Below are positions 62,856 to 64,000 of a DNA stretch of 64,000 nt, one piece after another (within the stretch, counting starts at the first letter, position 1; every line of letters starts with the position of its first letter). Under the pieces are notes generated by a model. The model was not told where the DNA came from and did no database searches. It saw only the letters and a program-made list of their open reading frames with translations. This DNA comes from Bifidobacterium breve. GTDB taxonomy: Bacteria; Actinomycetota; Actinomycetes; Nanopelagicales; Nanopelagicaceae. The position numbers were made by a program, and so were the translations under genes. The stretch spans positions 30,703 through 94,702 of the forward strand of contig CAMAPN010000003.1 in the NCBI GenBank assembly GCA_945860275.1. The letters run 5' to 3'.

Positions 62856-63476
62856 TTGATTTTCGTGGTAAAAAGTAAAGTTGCAATCCTCTTGTTAGCC
62901 CTGACTGCATTGGTGCTCTCAGGATGCAGTGATCCTTCGGATGCTGCGAACTACAAAGGTGGAAAAATCACAATCGAACGTCTCCAAGAGAGCGTTTCAT
63001 CCATTCTGGATGAGCGCGTGAAGTTCGAGACAACTCCACAAGATGCCTTGACTGGTGAAGCCCTCACTTTGAATCAACTTGAATTTCACATCTTTACTGC
63101 GTTGCTTACACAAGCGGCAAAGGAGCGAAAAATTGCTGCCACTGCTGCAGAAATTTCTGCACAACGAGCAGAAATTGTAAAAAATGTTGGTAGCGAAGAG
63201 GAACTCTCGCTTGCGCTAGTCAACGCGGGAATCGCATCAATCGATCTTGACCAATATCTATCGTTAATTATTCTCCAAGATAAATTACGGTTAGTTATTG
63301 CTCCAACTGCGACTGAAGATGGACAGATTATTCAGGCGCTACAGAAAATGCTTGAAGAAACTGCGACAAAAGAGGCGCTAACTGTCAATCCTCGCTACGG
63401 AGTATGGAACACAACTACTAACAAGATCGATCCTGCCGACCCAACTGGCGGGGCGCAACCAAACTCCAAGAATTAG
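62856..63476 (+). CDS. Lipoprotein, SurA-N-like without PPIase domain
   Basis: LVLSGC lipobox, helical SurA/PrsA N-domain-like sequence; between mfd and mazG. Confidence 0.7.
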   Translation: MIFVVKSKVAILLLALTALVLSGCSDPSDAANYKGGKITIERLQESVSSILDERVKFETTPQDALTGEALTLNQLEFHIFTALLTQAAKERKIAATAAEISAQRAEIVKNVGSEEELSLALVNAGIASIDLDQYLSLIILQDKLRLVIAPTATEDGQIIQALQKMLEETATKEALTVNPRYGVWNTTTNKIDPADPTGGAQPNSKN

Positions 63477-64000
63477 TGAACGCGAACAGCAACCTTCTGC
63501 GCCTGGTTGAGGTGATGGATACCCTCAGGTCGCCTGGCGGTTGTCCGTGGGATGCAGAGCAAACTCACCACTCACTTTTAACGTATTTATTGGAAGAGAC
63601 GTACGAGTTTATCGATGCAGTCGAACGAGCTGAGCGCAACGACATGGTTGAAGAGTTGGGCGATGTCCTGCTTCAGGTTTATTTCCACTCACGAATTGGC
63701 CAAGAGCGAAACGAGGGCGCATTCTCAATCGAAGATGTAGCGGGAGCAATCTGCGAAAAACTCATCCGACGACACCCGCATGTCTTCCAGTCAGCAGAAA
63801 ATCTGACTTCAGCAGAGGTCGAAGGGAACTGGGAGCGATTGAAGGCAGCTGAAAAATCCCGGAAATCACCCGTTGACGGTGTGCCACTTAATCAGCCAGC
63901 TCTTGCACTGGCATCCAAATTGCTCCATCGCGCCGAACAACATGGCCAGCTTGCTATTTTGGACGAGCGTTTCACCGAACTAGCAAACGTTTCGGAAGAA
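63476..64000 (+). CDS. mazG: Nucleoside triphosphate pyrophosphohydrolase MazG (3' truncated by window edge)
   Basis: GTG overlapping previous stop; LRSPGGCPWDAEQTHHSL, LLEETYEFIDAV, EELGDVLLQVYFHS; open to end, absent from ORF track. Confidence 0.93.
   Translation, partial: MNANSNLLRLVEVMDTLRSPGGCPWDAEQTHHSLLTYLLEETYEFIDAVERAERNDMVEELGDVLLQVYFHSRIGQERNEGAFSIEDVAGAICEKLIRRHPHVFQSAENLTSAEVEGNWERLKAAEKSRKSPVDGVPLNQPALALASKLLHRAEQHGQLAILDERFTELANVSEE

Overview
This 64 kb window is chromosomal and gene-dense. Gene content and order (galU-glp-rimJ-glpR, metG-tatD-ksgA-ispE, glmU-prs-rplY-pth, mfd-mazG, pdxH opposite citrate synthase 2) point to an actinobacterium, possibly a streamlined freshwater lineage such as Nanopelagicales/acI. 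That placement is inference. I see no phage, transposon, CRISPR array or rRNA. Main content: the tail of a complex I operon (nuoF partial to nuoN); a polyprenyl synthase; aceE; lldD; serC; pdxH; citrate synthase; photolyase; homospermidine synthase; a GGDEF protein; a GMC oxidoreductase/saccharopine-DH block; purU; an MMPL/TetR pair; a CopC plus CopD-CtaG pair; the galU/Glp/RimJ/GlpR cell-division-linked cluster; a conserved translation/envelope block; ppc; mfd; and mazG (partial). There are three tRNAs (Tyr-GTA, Arg-CCT, Gln-TTG). Most interesting observations: (1) a shortened, motif-degenerate Glp (MoeA/gephyrin-like) next to GlpR; (2) at least eleven genes with TANNNT exactly 6 nt before ATG, which predicts widespread leaderless transcription and exposes an unannotated 38-aa ORF; (3) a 26-aa membrane ORF coupled to serC; (4) a CopC-like protein with no histidine at all; (5) a Tat-type Rieske-like protein with abnormal ligand spacing; (6) a TetR operator/promoter overlapping a leaderless start; (7) several strong unexplained hairpins or palindromes in intergenic DNA. 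No searches or folding programs were run.
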